From NCBI GenBank assembly GCA_946221495.1, contig CAMIFA010000071.1, positions 1 to 23,347 of the forward strand: 23,347 bases of DNA, given 5' to 3'. This document shows, one piece after another, positions 23,314-23,347 of the stretch (positions are counted from its first letter, which is position 1; the number at the start of each line of letters is the position of its first letter). The position numbers were made by a program, and so were the translations under genes. Below the pieces are notes generated by a model, which was not told the DNA's origin, did no database searches, and was given only the letters and a program-made list of their open reading frames with translations. This DNA comes from an uncultured cyanobacterium. Lineage in GTDB: Bacteria; Cyanobacteriota; Cyanobacteriia; Cyanobacteriales; Chroococcidiopsidaceae.

Positions 23314-23347
23314 GGAGGGGAGACGAAGTAGTAACCCTTAAACTAAA

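Noticed and set aside
1..23347. High frequency of GCGATCGC as an unusual signal
   Set aside because: About 27 copies is far above chance, but this is the known HIP1 palindrome of many cyanobacteria, useful only for assigning the organism.

Overview
The window is chromosomal DNA of a cyanobacterium. The palindrome GCGATCGC (HIP1) occurs about 27 times in 23 kb by eye, and several genes are cyanobacterial signatures: the photosystem II S4-domain protein, the lipid-A-disaccharide-synthase-related protein, the DUF6888/DUF6887 pair, Uma2 nucleases, and a serA-prmA neighbourhood. Genus cannot be fixed from sequence alone. No rRNA, tRNA, CRISPR array or complete insertion sequence was found.

Layout. 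(1) 1-2175 is an accessory, gene-poor end. It holds a gene fusing an Mrr-like nuclease to a ParA ATPase, interrupted by one in-frame TAA (1045-1047), then a 65-residue XRE-type repressor-like protein. (2) 2176-7102 is a signalling pair in tandem: a 974-residue GAF-PAS-PAS-PAS-GGDEF-EAL c-di-GMP enzyme, then a PAS-PAS-GAF-histidine kinase starting 10 nt after it, with no response regulator nearby. (3) 7291-8983 has fabG (minus strand, its stop codon abutted by an 8-bp tandem repeat array), a thioredoxin (plus), and a small Ser/Cys-rich membrane protein (minus). (4) 9054-9887 is a GC-richer metallo-beta-lactamase-fold hydrolase, possibly acquired. (5) 10014-12599 is prmA and serA, both minus. 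(6) 13038-14480 has a Gly-rich membrane protein and the photosystem II S4 protein, both plus. (7) 14547-17295 mixes a sugar acetyltransferase, a broken and an intact Uma2 nuclease, a tiny zinc-ribbon protein and an FMN reductase. (8) 17407-18924 is a membrane-anchored Ser/Thr kinase with a long Pro/Ser tail. (9) 19126-19493 is a two-gene DUF6888/DUF6887 operon joined by an ATGA overlap, the first gene only 57 codons with a TTG start. (10) 19804-23226 has an Omp85 outer-membrane assembly protein divergent from a lipid-A-disaccharide-synthase-related protein, with a perfect 15-bp palindrome between them.

How the genes relate. Housekeeping functions (fatty acid elongation, serine synthesis, ribosomal protein methylation, thiol redox, outer-membrane assembly) are interspersed with signalling proteins and small accessory genes. 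Heptamer tandem repeats recur at gene ends (7115, 10898, 14487, 17383). The points most worth a second look are the stop-interrupted nuclease-ParA fusion, the overlooked DUF6888 gene, the eroded Uma2 copy, and the hydrolase with an HxDxDH rather than HxHxDH metal motif.
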